A stretch of 64,000 bases of DNA from Trachythela sp. YZ-2020 (Eukaryota; Cnidaria; Anthozoa; Malacalcyonacea; Clavulariidae). The stretch lies in assembly GCA_016169945.1 (NCBI GenBank), contig JADLSH010000375.1, positions 1,374,501-1,438,500 on the forward strand. Reading direction: 5' to 3'. The notes beneath the pieces were generated by a model. The model saw only the letters and a program-made list of their open reading frames with translations, had not been told where the DNA came from and ran no database searches. The position numbers and the translations under genes are program-made. Shown here in pieces: positions 51,752 through 63,150 of the stretch (positions are counted from its first letter, which is position 1; each line of letters opens with the position of its first letter).

Positions 51752-54700
51752 TTATTCAATTTCCAGCACAAGTTTTCCTTGAGCAGAACCTTCTATTATT
51801 TCTTTATGAGCTTTAGGTGCATCTATCAGTTTGAATGTTTTACCAACTATTGGTTTTAACGATCCATCCTCTGCCCATTTCTCAAACTTCGTTACTGCTT
51901 CTTCAATTTCACTCTACCAAAATATAGAAAATCTTGTCAAAAATTTAGGCCGAAGAAAGCTTGACATCGCATACATCATTGACGTAGAGGTTTGTGGAAT
52001 TCGCTAGCTAATGACGAGAGAGATTCGAAGAAAATAGTTTATTTCAAAAAAGTCTTAAAGACAGTTAAATTTTAAATAGAATTATGCAATAAAGAGAGTT
52101 AACAGATGGCAATGGGTGTGAGTGTGTATAGGGGCCTGGAGCAGATCGCGTGAGTGATGTCATCATACTTAAATAAGCTTAGCCTTGGGCTGACTTGTGT
52201 TTATCTGTCATACTACATGTAATATCTCATAGATTCTAGCGGGAAAGAACCAGAAATCATATTTTCTAGCAATGTTTACAAAGTATGGCAACGGTTTGTC
52301 AGCAAAGGCAGCATCGCAAAGTACAAGATGAGAACCGTTACTCACTTGAGAAGCTTTAAACAGCAATACACCAATAATACTAGATTCCTTCATCATCATT
52401 AAGCGTGGATTTATTTCAATTGAACCGCGGTTTCCAACAACCTAAAATATTTTATGAAGATCTTAAAAAGAACATGCATATTATGCTATTATACTGCATG
52501 ATTAAAAGTGTATTTGAATAATAGTTGATGGTGTTTGTGGATGGAATATTCGAACGAAAATTTAGGGCCTGTTTACATGGAGGTAGGGTGACCCTAGCAG
52601 AAGGGTTACCCTACTAAGCGGGTTACCCTAGTCTATTGTGTTTTCGCATTGCGTTTACATGCGCGCTATACAAGCAGATAGGGTAACCCTGGCGGAAGAG
52701 CTATGTTTTTGTTTGCATAATCCATGTAAAGGCGTTAAGACTCTTTTCCACTCGTCGCAAAAACCAACTCGCAAGCTCGCTGCGAGTACTTTCATCCAAT
52801 CACAATGCTCGACAGTTTATTTCAATTACATGCAAGAACTCGCAGAGAGTTTGCGAGTTGGTTTTGCGATGAGTGGAAAAGAGCCTTTAGGTAGGGTTAC
52901 CCTACCAAGCGGGTCATGTATTATTTCCTCTGACTATCAAACTGGAGAATATTTTAATATGCCTTGATGCAATTATTTACAAAGTAGAAGACCACAGCGT
53001 TGAAATACACAAGGAACAATAAAAATTGTCGCCAAAATTTTGTGTACGCAGGAGTTTGAATACAGCCAGCTTAGCAACCACGCTTAACTAGGGTCACCCT
53101 ATCCAGGCAATATAGCCCTATCTGTAGGATGACCCTACCTCATGTAAACACTCGCTATTTTTTTACCCTCCTGGTAGGGTCACCCTACCTCCATGTAAAC
53201 AGGCCCTAATATACATTTTTAGACCTAGCCAGGAGCAGTTACGAAAAATGCAACCTTAGGCCCTCTGGCAGGAATCGAACCTGCGACCCTGCGATTCCGG
53301 TAAATGTGCAAAATGCGTTGTGTAAACAATAATTATTAATCGGAGAACGTTTTTTTTCTGCCATTATTAAGGATTCATGATTTTTGCACATATTTAAAAA
53401 AATTCACCGAATTGGTACTGAATTGCATTTTTTGGCATGGTATTACAGTAACATGCACTGCTCTCAGCCAATCAGAATGGAAAATTTCTTCGTCTATATT
53501 ATTACAGTATTAACATTGCAATACTATACACACTGTGTAAGGAGATACTCTTACCCCTATTCTGCCATGGTCAGCCACAATTTTCATGTCGTTCTCCAGG
53601 TTTACATTGGCCAGATTTTCCAGAATGACATCAGCTCCTCGGTTTTCAGTAGCTGCCTTATAGAAAAAGTATATATAATTATGATAAGAATGGATTTAAA
53701 CTGCAACTGTCATGAATTCAAAGAATCATCTAATTATCCAATTTTAGGCTTATGGTGACAGTGGTACTTCAATATCTTCACGAACGACCAGAATTTAGCA
53801 ACGAATGCCTTGGAAAGGTTTATTAAACTTTTATTGTACAATGAAATAAACCGTATATGGATCTGTGTGGGAAATAGTAATTCATAGAATGAGAATGAGA
53901 AGTGACAAGAGCTTGGTAAGAAAAGTGAGATATAAACAGCAATCCTTACCATAACTTTATCTAAATAACCGTTTTCCTTGTGACTAAACACTTCGTGAGC
54001 CCCAGCATCCTTAACCACCTGACTTCCTAGGTTGCTTCCTGCAGAACCAAGGACACGCATCCCGTGAGCTCTAGCAAGTTGTACTGCTGCTACACCAACC
54101 TTTAGAATATAAAATTCTCAAATGAATATTAGGTATATGCTAGTGTTCCAAAAAGTACTACTCGGTGTTTGATGTAGTCTAACCTGAATATGAGTCTACA
54201 CGAAGGCCGGTGTAACAGGAAATATGCCCCCCCCCTGGGTCAAACTTCCTAGGAAAAATGGCCGCCCGGGGGCCATCATATTTCCTAGGAAATTTGCCCC
54301 CCTGTAATATACTGTAATATATGCTAAATAGAAGCATAATTATGCGTAATTAGGGTCCAGTACTCCAGTCTCCTGTTATATATAAGGAGTCAGCCATCTT
54401 GTATTTGAGTAGTTCTTGTACAAATTTCATAGTGATTAGAATCCATTGCAATCTAGCTTTAATAAAATACATCCAACAGTATTACATGGTGGCAGTGGTA
54501 GGATAAAGTCTATAATGGCTGAATTTCTAGCTTTAAATAAACCGCCAGTTCTAGTAATGGATATAAAAGCTAGTGAAAATTGGAAACGATTTAAACAGAA
54601 ATACGAAGTTTATAGTGTCGCCACTGGTGTCAAGGAGAAGTCAAAGAAAATTCAAGCTGCAGTACAGAAAATTTTGATGGGAGACGAAGCAGTTGAGAAG

Positions 54701-57700
54701 CTCGAGTCGTTGGAGTTCAAAAAGGAAGAAGACAAAGACGATCCTGAAGCCATAATAGAGAAAATGGACGAATATTTAAAACCACTTAAGAATACAGCAT
54801 ATGAGAGACATATTTTCTTCACAAGAAAGCAGGGTATGTCCGAAACAATTGATGCCTATGTTACAGCTTTGAAACTTCAAGCAAAAGATTGTGACTTTGG
54901 AGCTTGGTGGTATACGTAGTGATGCAATTCGAGGACGATTACTACGAGAAGCAGCTGCCCTGACACTCCAGAGAGCCGTGGACATATGCAGATCCGCAGA
55001 ACTCGCAGCAAGACAAATAAAATCACAATCCGCAAGCAATGATAAAGAATTAGGAACAGATATGGTTGATCGAAAGCCATGGCGAAGACAGAAAAGTTCT
55101 AAACAAGTCAAGCAGCCAGCAAATGATAAAGCATTCCAATGTGTGAAGTGTGGAAGGTCTCACAAGAAAAAGGAATGTCCTGCATTTGGTAAAAAGTGTC
55201 ACTATTGTCAGAAATTAAATCACTTCGAGAAGATGTGCAGACAGAAGAATAAGCCAGCTCAAGTGAATGAAATGAAAGAAGCAATAGATGAGCCATTTTA
55301 TGTTGGAATGCTTGAAGTCCTTGATAAAATTAAAGTGGATAGTTCAGACGAATGGTGGGTCCATGCCAAAGTTAATTCGAAGACAGTAAAACTAAAAATT
55401 GACACTGGAGCAAAGTATAATGTTCTACCGGTGAATCAGTATAGACGACTCAACCTACCACCTGTGCAAAAGAGAAATGTGAAATTGGTGAGCTACTGTA
55501 AAACAAAGATCGAACCACTGGGAGAAGTTATTGTTCCATTGGTGTATAAAGATAGAGAATTCAATCTTCAGTTTTATGTCGTTGACAGAGAAGATGTCCC
55601 TCCTATGTTAAGCCTGAAGACGTGTGCTGAAGAGATGAAGTTAGTCAAAAGAGTGGATGCAATTGGCTCCAAATCGTTGATAACAGTGCCAGAGTCTAAA
55701 GATTCCAACGAAAACGCTAGAGGTCTTACCCCCAGAAGATATTTTTGAAGAGTATAAAGATCTGTTTGACCGTCTAGGATGTCTTTCTGGTGAGCACAAG
55801 ATTAAATTGAAGTCAGATGCAGTACCTGTTATCCATCCACCTCGCAAAGTACCTGTGGCGTTACAGAAATAAGTGAAGATAGAATGGAGGAACTGAAAGT
55901 AATATAACCGGTCAGTGAGCCTACTGAATGGGTATCCAGCATGGTTACGGTTGTTAAACCTGGAAAAGTTCGCATCTGTTTGGATCCAAAGAATCTAAAT
56001 GCAGCAGTTATGAGAGAACGTTATCCAATGTTAACACTGGAAGAGGTCGTAGAAAAATTGCCTAATGCTAAAGTGTTCAGTGTTCTGGATGCAAGTTCAG
56101 GGTTCTGGCAGATCAAGTTGGAGGAAGCTTACAACATTCAACACCCCTTTTGGTAGGTACCAGTTTAAAAGATTACCCTTTGGAATTTCAAGTGCCCCAG
56201 AGTTGTTTCAACGCACCATGGAAGAGATCATTACCAAACTTCCAGGAGTGGAAACAATCGTGGACGATGTCCTGATGTGGGGAGCAACCGAAGCAGAGCA
56301 TGATCGAAATCTACTTGGTTTCCTAAATAGAGCTCGTGAAGTCAATCGCAAGCTTCGCAAGGACAAGTGCCAATTCAAAGTTAAAGAAGTTCCCTATATT
56401 GGACACTTGTTGACGCCACGCAAGTCAAAATGGTCTTGGCGCAGTATGCCTACAAGAAGAGCTACCAGTAGCATATGCAAGCAGAGCACTTACAGAAGTA
56501 GAAAAAAGGTATGCTCAGATTGAAAAAGAGTTGTTAGCTGTCGTATATGGTTGTCAGAAGTTCCATCATTACGTTTATGGAAAAAGGGTTATTGTGGAAA
56601 CAGATCACAAATCCCTAGAGAACATACATATGAAACCACTGAGAGATGCTACTCCAAGATTGCAGAAGATGTTATTAAAATTGCAAAAGTACGATATACA
56701 GCTGTAATACAAGCCAGGAAAGTTGCTATATTTAGCGGATACACTGTCCAGAGCTCATTCTCCAGATATCGAGTCTGGAGAATACGAAGTGTCTGTTGTT
56801 TTGTCAATGTCATCAGAGAAACTGACTGAACTTAAATTAGCTATTGAAGAAGATCCGGCTATGATCGAATTGAAGAAGCTTGTCTTGGAAGGGTGGCCTG
56901 ACTACAAATCGCAAGTCGATAGTAAAATTATAGCTTACTGGGACTTCAGAGAACAAATTTCAGTGCACGATGGAGTGCTCTTTAAAGGAGAACGTGTAAT
57001 TGTTCCTGAGGAATTGAGACCAGCAATGGTGGAAAGAGTGCATCAAGCTCATCAAGGATCTGAAGCCTGTTATTTTGGCCTGGAATGAACCGAGACATAG
57101 AAGAAGTCGTTAAGAGTTGTAGTATATGTAATTCGCATTCCAGAAGTCAGTGCAAAGAGCCGTTGAGACAACATGAAGTGCCCGATCGTCCATGGAAAAC
57201 TGTCGGTGCAGACTTATTTAAACCACTACTTCTTGAACATTACGCTAATGCTTTAAACATTAACTATGAAACTGAAAATCCCCGGACATGGAAATCGATC
57301 TGCTTGACATGTAATACCGCTCGAAACCTTGCTACTCCACTGTCTTGTTGCCTTTAATATTGTATTGTAGTTTTCTTAGATTAACTTTATTGACTATTGA
57401 AGGGGCCACAGTAATTGGTTTTATACTGTTGTGGTGACCCTGCCATTCGTTAATGGAAATGGCGAAGTTAAATAAATAAATAAATAAATTTCATTTTGAC
57501 GGTCGTGATTACCTTGTCATTGTAGACAATTACAGTTTTTGGTTCGAAGTAGAACTGTTAGAAATTACAACGTCTAAAGCTGTGGTTACTCGAATGAAGT
57601 CACAATTTGCAAGATATGGCGTTCCAGAAGAGGTTGTTACTGACAATGGCCCGCAGTTCCGTTCAGAGGAATTTAGTCAGTTTGCCAAATCGTGGGGCTT

Positions 57701-60700
57701 TACACATACAACTAGTAGCCCGTGTCATCCCCAGTCCAATGGAATGGCCGAGAGAGCGGTACAAGAGGCAAAACGAATCTTGCAATTTAGCTATGTTGAA
57801 TGCAAGAAATACGCCGCGGGACAACAGCGTTGGAAGTCCAGCTCAGAGATTACACTCCAACAGGCGATTGAGAACAGTGTTGCCAATATCCAAAGAACTG
57901 TGGAAGCAAAAAAAACAAGTAGTAAAAAAAACCTCAACAAAGGCTTGAAGAATATCGGAAACGACAGAAGTTGTACTTTGATCGAATGGCTAAGCCTTTA
58001 TCTCTGTTGCAAAAGGGATAAGTTGTAAGAATAAGGTCGAAAGAGGGAGGATTTGGTCGTAAAGCAGTTGTCGAAGGACAAACCAAGTATCCACGATCAT
58101 ACATGGTACGAACATCAGATAGACGTTTGCTGAGAAAAAATCGAAGAGATTTGCTAAAGGTTAAAGAAGAACCTGATCATGAGTCACCGGAGGTTATGGG
58201 TGACCATGTAATCCCGGAATCCCCAGACCTAGTGATACAGTTCCACAAAGTGAGATAGTTCCGAGTGTGGAGCAGTCCGAGTGAAGTGTGAGTCAATCGT
58301 CAGGTCAAGTTGTGTCAACTAGTCAAGATGCAGAAGAACCAGTCAGGACTACACGAAGTGGACGAACTGTTAGAAAGCCACAGTATTTAAAAGAATTTGT
58401 ACAGTAGTACAATAATTAATTGAAGCGTGTGAACTCAAATAGTACAATTAGCAATTATAAAAGAACTAGAAAAAAAAACATATACGTCTAGAAAAGGGAG
58501 GATGTAATATATTGTAATATATGCTAAATAGTTAAGCATAATTATGCGTAATTAGGGTCCAGTCTCCTGTTTATATATACAGTCAGCCATCTTGTATTTG
58601 AGTAGTTCTTGTACAAATTTCATAGTGATTAGAATCCATTGCAATCTAGCTTTAATAAAATACATCCAACAGTATTACACCCCCCTTTGGAAATTTCGTA
58701 CGCTCAGAAATCGCGCAGCTACTTCTATATATATGAAAGCCAAATTTCTAAATTTTTTTGTCAGTATTTAGAACTTCAAATTGAATAAAATGGAGGTTAT
58801 TTAAATCTTCAAAGCAATATTCCCAACAGCTGGTTTATAAAATATTATTTTTACTCTAATTGCTCTTAATTATTAGACGCGTGTATATTAATATACTATT
58901 GCAGATCGTCCACGTTGTTCTGTCGGTATTCGCCGACGCATGATGTCATCGCTTCCTAAAGTTCTTGTTATTTGAAGTTATAGATCTGGTTAAAAATAAT
59001 TTGTAATATCTTATAAAATGCTATCTCTAAAAATCGTTTGATCGTGTTCTTAATTGAATTGATATATAGTCATTATATTGATAATTTTACATTGCATTGC
59101 ACTTTTTATTCAGTTTTAAGATCCGTGTTTCTGAGGGAGGGCCAGATTTCCGAAGAGGGGGCCAATTTTCCTGGGACACCGGTGTAACAGGAAATATGGC
59201 CCCCCAAAAATGCCCCCGAGGCCAAACTTGCAAACTTCATTTAGCTCTAATGGGCGTATAAAACGAACCTCGATTCAAATGTAAATTCCGAAAAGAATAA
59301 AGCTTAAGCCTTCTAAAGCAGTAAAACATTTACGTTAATATTTATTTGAAAGTTTAGCTATTCAACTTTCCAACGGTGGGTTACTTTTTAAATTTAAACG
59401 ATCGCGTGGCGAATAATTTCGTTTTAAGCGGCGACTGAGATTGTTTTCATGATCATTTTAGCAGTGCGTTTTGGGTCAAGAAACTTATAGCTCGAAGGAG
59501 TACATTGGGTCTTAACAGCAGATTCTTTATCCGTAAACCATGTCTCAGTAATGGTAAACATGTGATCTAATCTTACATGTAAAATTCTCCGAGCTTCTTC
59601 ACTTGGGGCAAATGGCAATAACAACATTAAAGTCGAAACAAAAATATTAGAGTCTAAGCATCTAAAATGATGAGTTCTAAACCTCTTGTGGCAGTTGTGC
59701 AGTTATGACTTGTACCAAAAACACAAAGACTCATGTTGGAAAGAGAAAAGCGCACCTTTAAAATAGGATTAGCATTCTTACCATAAAAGATGGACTTCAT
59801 TTTTATACATCCTGCAGAACAATATTCAATTAACTCTCTTGCTTATTTATTACTCGAAACTTTTCTCTGCAAAACAGGATTTTAGGCAAGCCGTTCTATT
59901 GATACGAGCATTCCATAGTAAGAGAGCTTATTTTGCTCAAGTAAACACCAGATGAAACCATTCCTACTCGTCGGACTAACCCTGAATGCATCATAAAGCA
60001 CAATACATGCAAACATCCTCTAAACTGTATAGAATGCAAGTCTACCATGAATATATAGACAGTACAGTACTTACTCCACCACTGGCGCCATGTATAAATA
60101 TGGTCTCCTTTGGTTTCACGTTCAGTCTTGAAAGGAAAACGAATGTAAAACATGATCTTAAAACTAGAGATAAATAATTATACAACTTTCAATTCAATTT
60201 GTTCAAACGCTGAAATTCCGGACTACATGATGACTCGAAAGAGGACAATTGCTTTATATTCATCTATGAGAGTGTCTCTGACGCTGTGACGCACGTATAT
60301 TACTGCCTACCATGCCGGTACTCTAATAACGAAGTTTCAAACGGCTTTTGCTAACCTAATCTTACAGTATATTATCTCCAAGCTTCGGTTTCGAACAACT
60401 AACTTTTTGACAAAGGTCGGCTTCGTTTCTTGGAACTCTACTACGACCTATTTTTTCACACTTACGAGCGAGATCCCAGGGGTCATCCTGGTGGTCAAAG
60501 GGGAACTGCCCATTTTAGGTTTTAGAACTACCCATTTTACAATTAGAACTGCCCATTTTGGAAAATGAGAGGCCTTAGGATGACCCCTGCGAGATCTAAC
60601 AGCTTATACCGTTAACATATACACCATACCTCTACACTTATATTTTTCGACATGCGACGTCGAAACGTTCATACCATACTCGCATAAATATCTCAAAAAG

Positions 60701-62721
60701 TGGGTCCTCTGGTCTTAACTTACTTATGAAACAAAGCCCGATACGCAGTCATGTAGGGTACTCCAAGTGCTGCTCCTTGAGGAAACGTCAACTTAGGATG
60801 AAGTCGATGCACATTTTCTTGATTGCAAATGGTAAATTGAGCATATGTCCCTGCACTAGTCTGATGCACATACACACGGTCACCTTCCTTTAAGAAATTA
60901 AGAAAGCTGGCTTCATTTTAAAGTTGTTTAAATAGGTTTACCTTTGTAAACGCATTACCAATCAATGCGCAAGTACAGTATGGGCTAATCAAGGATTGAT
61001 CACATTAGGCTCATCAGATAGAAGGGGTGCAGATTTTTCAGGGCAATGCAACACAACCACATACATGTCAAAAATGCCATAAATCATAAATTACAATTTT
61101 AGTAGTACTGTATGCACTGGTCGCCTCTGGCTTTCTGCATGGATTTGACTTGAACAATTAACAGGGGAGGGCACACTCCCGCGCCAAAAAAATAATTCGC
61201 CCATATGGCATAATTACTAATTACTAAAGAGCAATGTCACAGTGAATCATGGCTCAAGACCTGAACGATGAAAATAATTATCCCACGGCACTAAGTAGAA
61301 TACAATCGAGTTATTTGCACCCTTGCTCCTTTTATGGGTTAAAGGTAGCAAAGTGTTCTTTTTGAGTTGAATGGTTCAATGGCAACATGTACTAGCCATT
61401 TCCACGATTGTGATCATAAAATGTGAAGTTTCCATTTCAAAAAATGCCTGCAAAAATTTGGTAAAAATTTGCTAGAAGTGTCCAAAGTTGCTCCTCAATC
61501 CTTATCAGGTGGTAACCAGTAAAATTTACCATTTTCACAACTACTGATTACCACCTGGAGAATCCTAGAGTTTGTGTAAACGCATTTTGTTGTAAACACA
61601 GTTTTGTGTAGAACAGTGGTGTGTTTTATAACTGATATAACGTTTTATTGTTATAATCTTTAGAATTCTATAAAAGCTTAAATCTTCCCTCAAAATGCAG
61701 GAAATGGCATTTCAGATACTTCAGATTTCAAAATTTTCCAGGGGAACATGCCCCTGAATCCCTCTAGAGGTGTGTTGTGCTTCCGGCACAACAGAACGTT
61801 TGTGGGGCTTAAGCTTTATCATACCTTGAAAGTAGACACACCTTCTCCTACAGTCTTGACAACACCAGCACCATCACCACCTGGGGTGTAAGGTAATGTT
61901 GGCTTCCTTGCATATGTACCACTCCTGATGTATGTATCAACAGGATTTACACCAGCAGCAAATAGCTTTACAAGAATCTAAATCAGAAGAACTGGACATT
62001 GAAACCTAATAAACAGGTATTGTCAGCCCTTACCTGGAAACGTGCGCGATCAAGGGTGCACCAAACACATGCCTCAAAACATGTGTGCATGCACTTTCTG
62101 TCACACACCTTTTGCATGGTTACAAAATGATTTCAAGGACTGGACAATGTGAGATATATTTCATGGAAATATTCAGTTACTCTTGTTTTAGTGGGTGCAG
62201 AAAGCAAAGCACCTTAACTGGGTCACTGAGGAGTCCTATAATGTCAAATTAGCACCTTATATAGTTTGTTTTTATGGGGCAAAGTCTGATAATGTTCTAG
62301 CTACCAAAAAATTGTGGCTCGTACCCTGGCATACTATATATTGGTCATATTATCATAATAATCATATTCAGTATGGGTCAAATATAAATGAACTGAACAT
62401 ACTGCTACTTGCTTACAACAATTGTAATACTACATCAATAGTATATTATCCACCTAATACATGGATTCCATTTCACTTGTCAAATGGAGACGTACACTTG
62501 CACTATACTTATTAGAGACCAGAGTCATCTTAACATGCATTAGATCAACATGGAATATTGCACACTGGACCCCATAATTATGATGCTATGAAATGTTTGC
62601 CTATTTCAAGAGTCAATACAAATACCTGCCCCTTGCCTACACTTGGAATAGGCACATCACGAAATTGCATAACTTCAGGACCACCAAAAGACAAAACTTG
62701 TATTGCCTTTGCGCACTTCAT
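51752..62721 (-). CDS. CRYZ: Zeta-crystallin-type NADPH:quinone oxidoreductase
   Basis: Eight coding exons: 62721-62626, 61977-61825, 60887-60724, 60126-60075, 54099-53950, 53656-53555, 52441-52346 and 51913-51752. All junctions have GT/AG and consistent phases. The spliced frame is 324 residues; family members are about 330. The protein starts [20 protein letters not shown]. It has the MDR-family segment [13 protein letters not shown], the cofactor-binding [14 protein letters not shown] across the exon 4/5 junction (about residue 151-164), [14 protein letters not shown], and ends GKLVLEIE. It lacks the zinc-binding cysteines of alcohol dehydrogenases, as expected. The enzyme reduces quinones with NADPH in the cytosol. 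Introns 4 and 6 carry large insertions (a Gypsy element and nested miniature elements) yet the coding frame is undamaged, so the gene is probably functional. Confidence 0.93.
52565..53206. mobile_element. Inverted-repeat element with 'tagggt' repeats, TA target duplication
   Basis: The ends gggcctgtttacatggaggt and acctccatgtaaacaggccc are exact inverted copies over 20 bases, then tagggtgaccct-type text. Flanks are TA on both sides. Multiple copies of gggttaccct / gggtaaccct lie inside each end as subterminal repeats. In intron 6 of the quinone oxidoreductase gene. No transposase. Confidence 0.88.
52738..52886. mobile_element. Harbinger-like miniature element nested in the element at 52565-53206
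   Basis: The ends agactcttttccactcgtcg and cgatgagtggaaaagagcct are inverted copies (one mismatch), continuing as caaaaaccaactcgcaag / tttgcgagttggttttg. Flanks are tta on both sides (52735-52737, 52887-52889). Removing it leaves the outer element text continuous. Confidence 0.85.
53215..53305 (-). repeat. tRNA-derived SINE fragment
   Basis: The minus strand contains gcaggttcgattcctgc, a perfect tRNA T-arm with the B-box GGTTCGATTCC, followed by cagagggcctaaggttgcat and a non-tRNA tail. No complete D-arm or anticodon arm is present, so it is not a working tRNA gene but the 3' half of a tRNA-type head as in SINEs. It abuts the element at 52565-53206. Confidence 0.6.
54303..54486 (+). repeat. 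Gypsy-2 5' LTR
   Basis: 184 bases, tgtaatatac...cagtattaca. Differs from the 3' LTR by an extra actccagt-type insertion (54359 onward) and scattered changes. It contains tataaggagtc-like promoter text and an aataaaa near its end. Confidence 0.93.
54515..54919 (+). pseudogene. Gypsy-2 gag, N-terminal part
   Basis: Starts [18 protein letters not shown], 28 bases after the LTR. Contains [17 protein letters not shown] and [20 protein letters not shown], usual for Gypsy gag of this type. A frameshift near 54895 moves it to the next frame. Confidence 0.8.
54891..55748 (+). pseudogene. Gypsy-2 gag end and protease
   Basis: Continues gag ([20 protein letters not shown]). Two knuckles follow ([13 protein letters not shown] and [14 protein letters not shown]), then the protease with [14 protein letters not shown], where DTGA is the aspartic-protease active site. 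A frame change near 55735 precedes the reverse transcriptase. Confidence 0.82.
55850..56415 (+). pseudogene. Gypsy-2 reverse transcriptase (truncated)
   Basis: Contains [37 protein letters not shown], a frameshift near 56145, [20 protein letters not shown] and the catalytic IVDDVLMWG. After YIGHLLT the thumb, connection and the first part of RNase H are missing: the frame jumps straight to an RNase H segment, an internal deletion. Confidence 0.82.
56425..56830 (+). pseudogene. Gypsy-2 RNase H (N-terminal part deleted)
   Basis: Reads [20 protein letters not shown], then [20 protein letters not shown] and [10 protein letters not shown], then LADTLSRAH. The first catalytic aspartate segment is lost in the deletion, and a stop lies just after YDIQL (56706). 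Inactive. Confidence 0.8.
56723..58407 (+). pseudogene. Gypsy-2 integrase, split by a small retroposon
   Basis: The zinc-finger part ends in [16 protein letters not shown]. The core start VGADLF is cut at about 57218 and resumes at about 57489 with [31 protein letters not shown] and [15 protein letters not shown], so all three DDE residues are present across the pieces. After 57790 several frameshifts follow. The end [17 protein letters not shown], before the stop at 58405, is the usual end of such polyproteins. Confidence 0.82.
57219..57488 (+). mobile_element. Small retroposon (LINE/SINE 3' end) inside the Gypsy-2 integrase
   Basis: About 270 bases with no relation to integrase interrupt VGADLF / the following core. 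They end in ggtgaccctgccattcgtta...gaagttaaataaataaataaa, a typical (AAAT)n retroposon tail. The flanks share 'ttattt'-like bases, which may be the target site. Too short to name the family. Confidence 0.8.
58488..58502 (+). promoter_or_regulatory. Gypsy-2 polypurine tract
   Basis: agaaaagggagga directly before the TG of the 3' LTR, the expected plus-strand primer site for LTR elements. Confidence 0.8.
58503..58679 (+). repeat. Gypsy-2 3' LTR
   Basis: 177 bases, tgtaatatat...cagtattaca, followed by six C. Nearly identical to the 5' LTR in its last 110 bases. Confidence 0.93.
59424..59627 (-). pseudogene. LINE endonuclease fragment
   Basis: The minus strand encodes [18 protein letters not shown], then [14 protein letters not shown]. 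This resembles the N-terminal APE-type endonuclease of LINEs, where 'I-ETWL' holds a catalytic glutamate. The fragment is isolated within intron 4 of the quinone oxidoreductase gene, with no reverse transcriptase nearby. Confidence 0.5.
61690..61800. repeat. Dispersed repeat module
   Basis: Contains tgcaggaaatggcatttc, gatttcaaaattttccagg and catgcccctgaatccctc. The same module is found at 63610-63680, 63850-63905 and (diverged) 37500-37560. Lies next to exon 2 of the quinone oxidoreductase gene, on its intron side. Confidence 0.7.
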
Positions 62722-62805
62722 GCCTTTACCGGCCTTTATCGTATGCCTGTGCAGTACAACCTCTATGGTACAACTACCACCAGTGTTACCAGATTTTAAA
62801 ATTAA

Positions 62806-63150
62806 CTTATGCTAAACAGACAGCCTAATTATGCTAAATTGTGATAAATTATGCTAATTAGGGTGAAATGCGTATAAATTTACTTTAAAATCTTAATATT
62901 ATTGTTAAATGTCAACACTTTAACGAGCCACAGTGCTGTTAGACAGAGTTAGTATGTGATAAAACTATTAATTTGGCTTGAAGTAACCCGTTTTTCAGGC
63001 TTTTTTCTTAAAAAACCATTCATGGTTTTAAAATGAGGTATTTGATTATTACACTACACAAATGCTAATCCTGTAACTTTATGCTAAATTATGCTGAACA
63101 TCTTTCCCAAATGGTGAAATTATGCTAAACTAGCATAATTGTGCTAAACT
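62806..63150. repeat. AT-rich repeat of atgctaaat motifs
   Basis: At least eight copies of ttatgctaaa / tatgctaatt at both ends of a 340-base block. Several are inverted (tagcataatt), which suggests a degenerate element with subterminal repeats. It lies directly upstream of the quinone oxidoreductase start, in the likely promoter region. Confidence 0.55.

Larger units (their letters stand above)
54303..58679 (+). mobile_element. Gypsy-2: complete but inactive Gypsy-type LTR retrotransposon
   Basis: LTRs at 54303-54486 and 58503-58679 begin TG and end CA. Internal order on the plus strand is gag, CCHC knuckles, protease, reverse transcriptase, RNase H, integrase, as in Ty3/Gypsy. The flanks are a six-C run on each side, consistent with a 4-6 bp target duplication in poly-C. 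Just inside the 5' LTR comes tggtggcagtggtagga (a TGG-starting primer-site candidate). A purine run lies just before the 3' LTR. The LTRs differ by several substitutions and small indels, so the insertion is not recent. It lies in intron 4 of the quinone oxidoreductase gene, antisense to it. Confidence 0.93.
54207..59182. repeat. C/G-rich inverted-repeat element split by Gypsy-2
   Basis: The left end (54207) reads ccggtgtaacaggaaatatg then a C tract. The right end (to 59182) reads ggccaattttcctgggacaccgg, its imperfect inverted counterpart. Without the Gypsy element (54303-58679) it would be about 0.6 kb. A further copy of the left end starts at 59179 (ccggtgtaacaggaaatatg), overlapping the right end, so two copies stand in tandem. 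Confidence 0.65.

Noticed and set aside
53260..53300. Functional tRNA gene on the minus strand
   Set aside because: Only the T-arm and part of the acceptor side are present; there is no D-arm or anticodon arm.
53734..54060. 108-codon minus-strand frame
   Set aside because: Its first part is exon 5 of the quinone oxidoreductase gene; the remainder is read-through into the intron past the donor at 53949.
62195..62515. 106-codon plus-strand frame
   Set aside because: Antisense within the first intron of the quinone oxidoreductase gene, with no recognised features.
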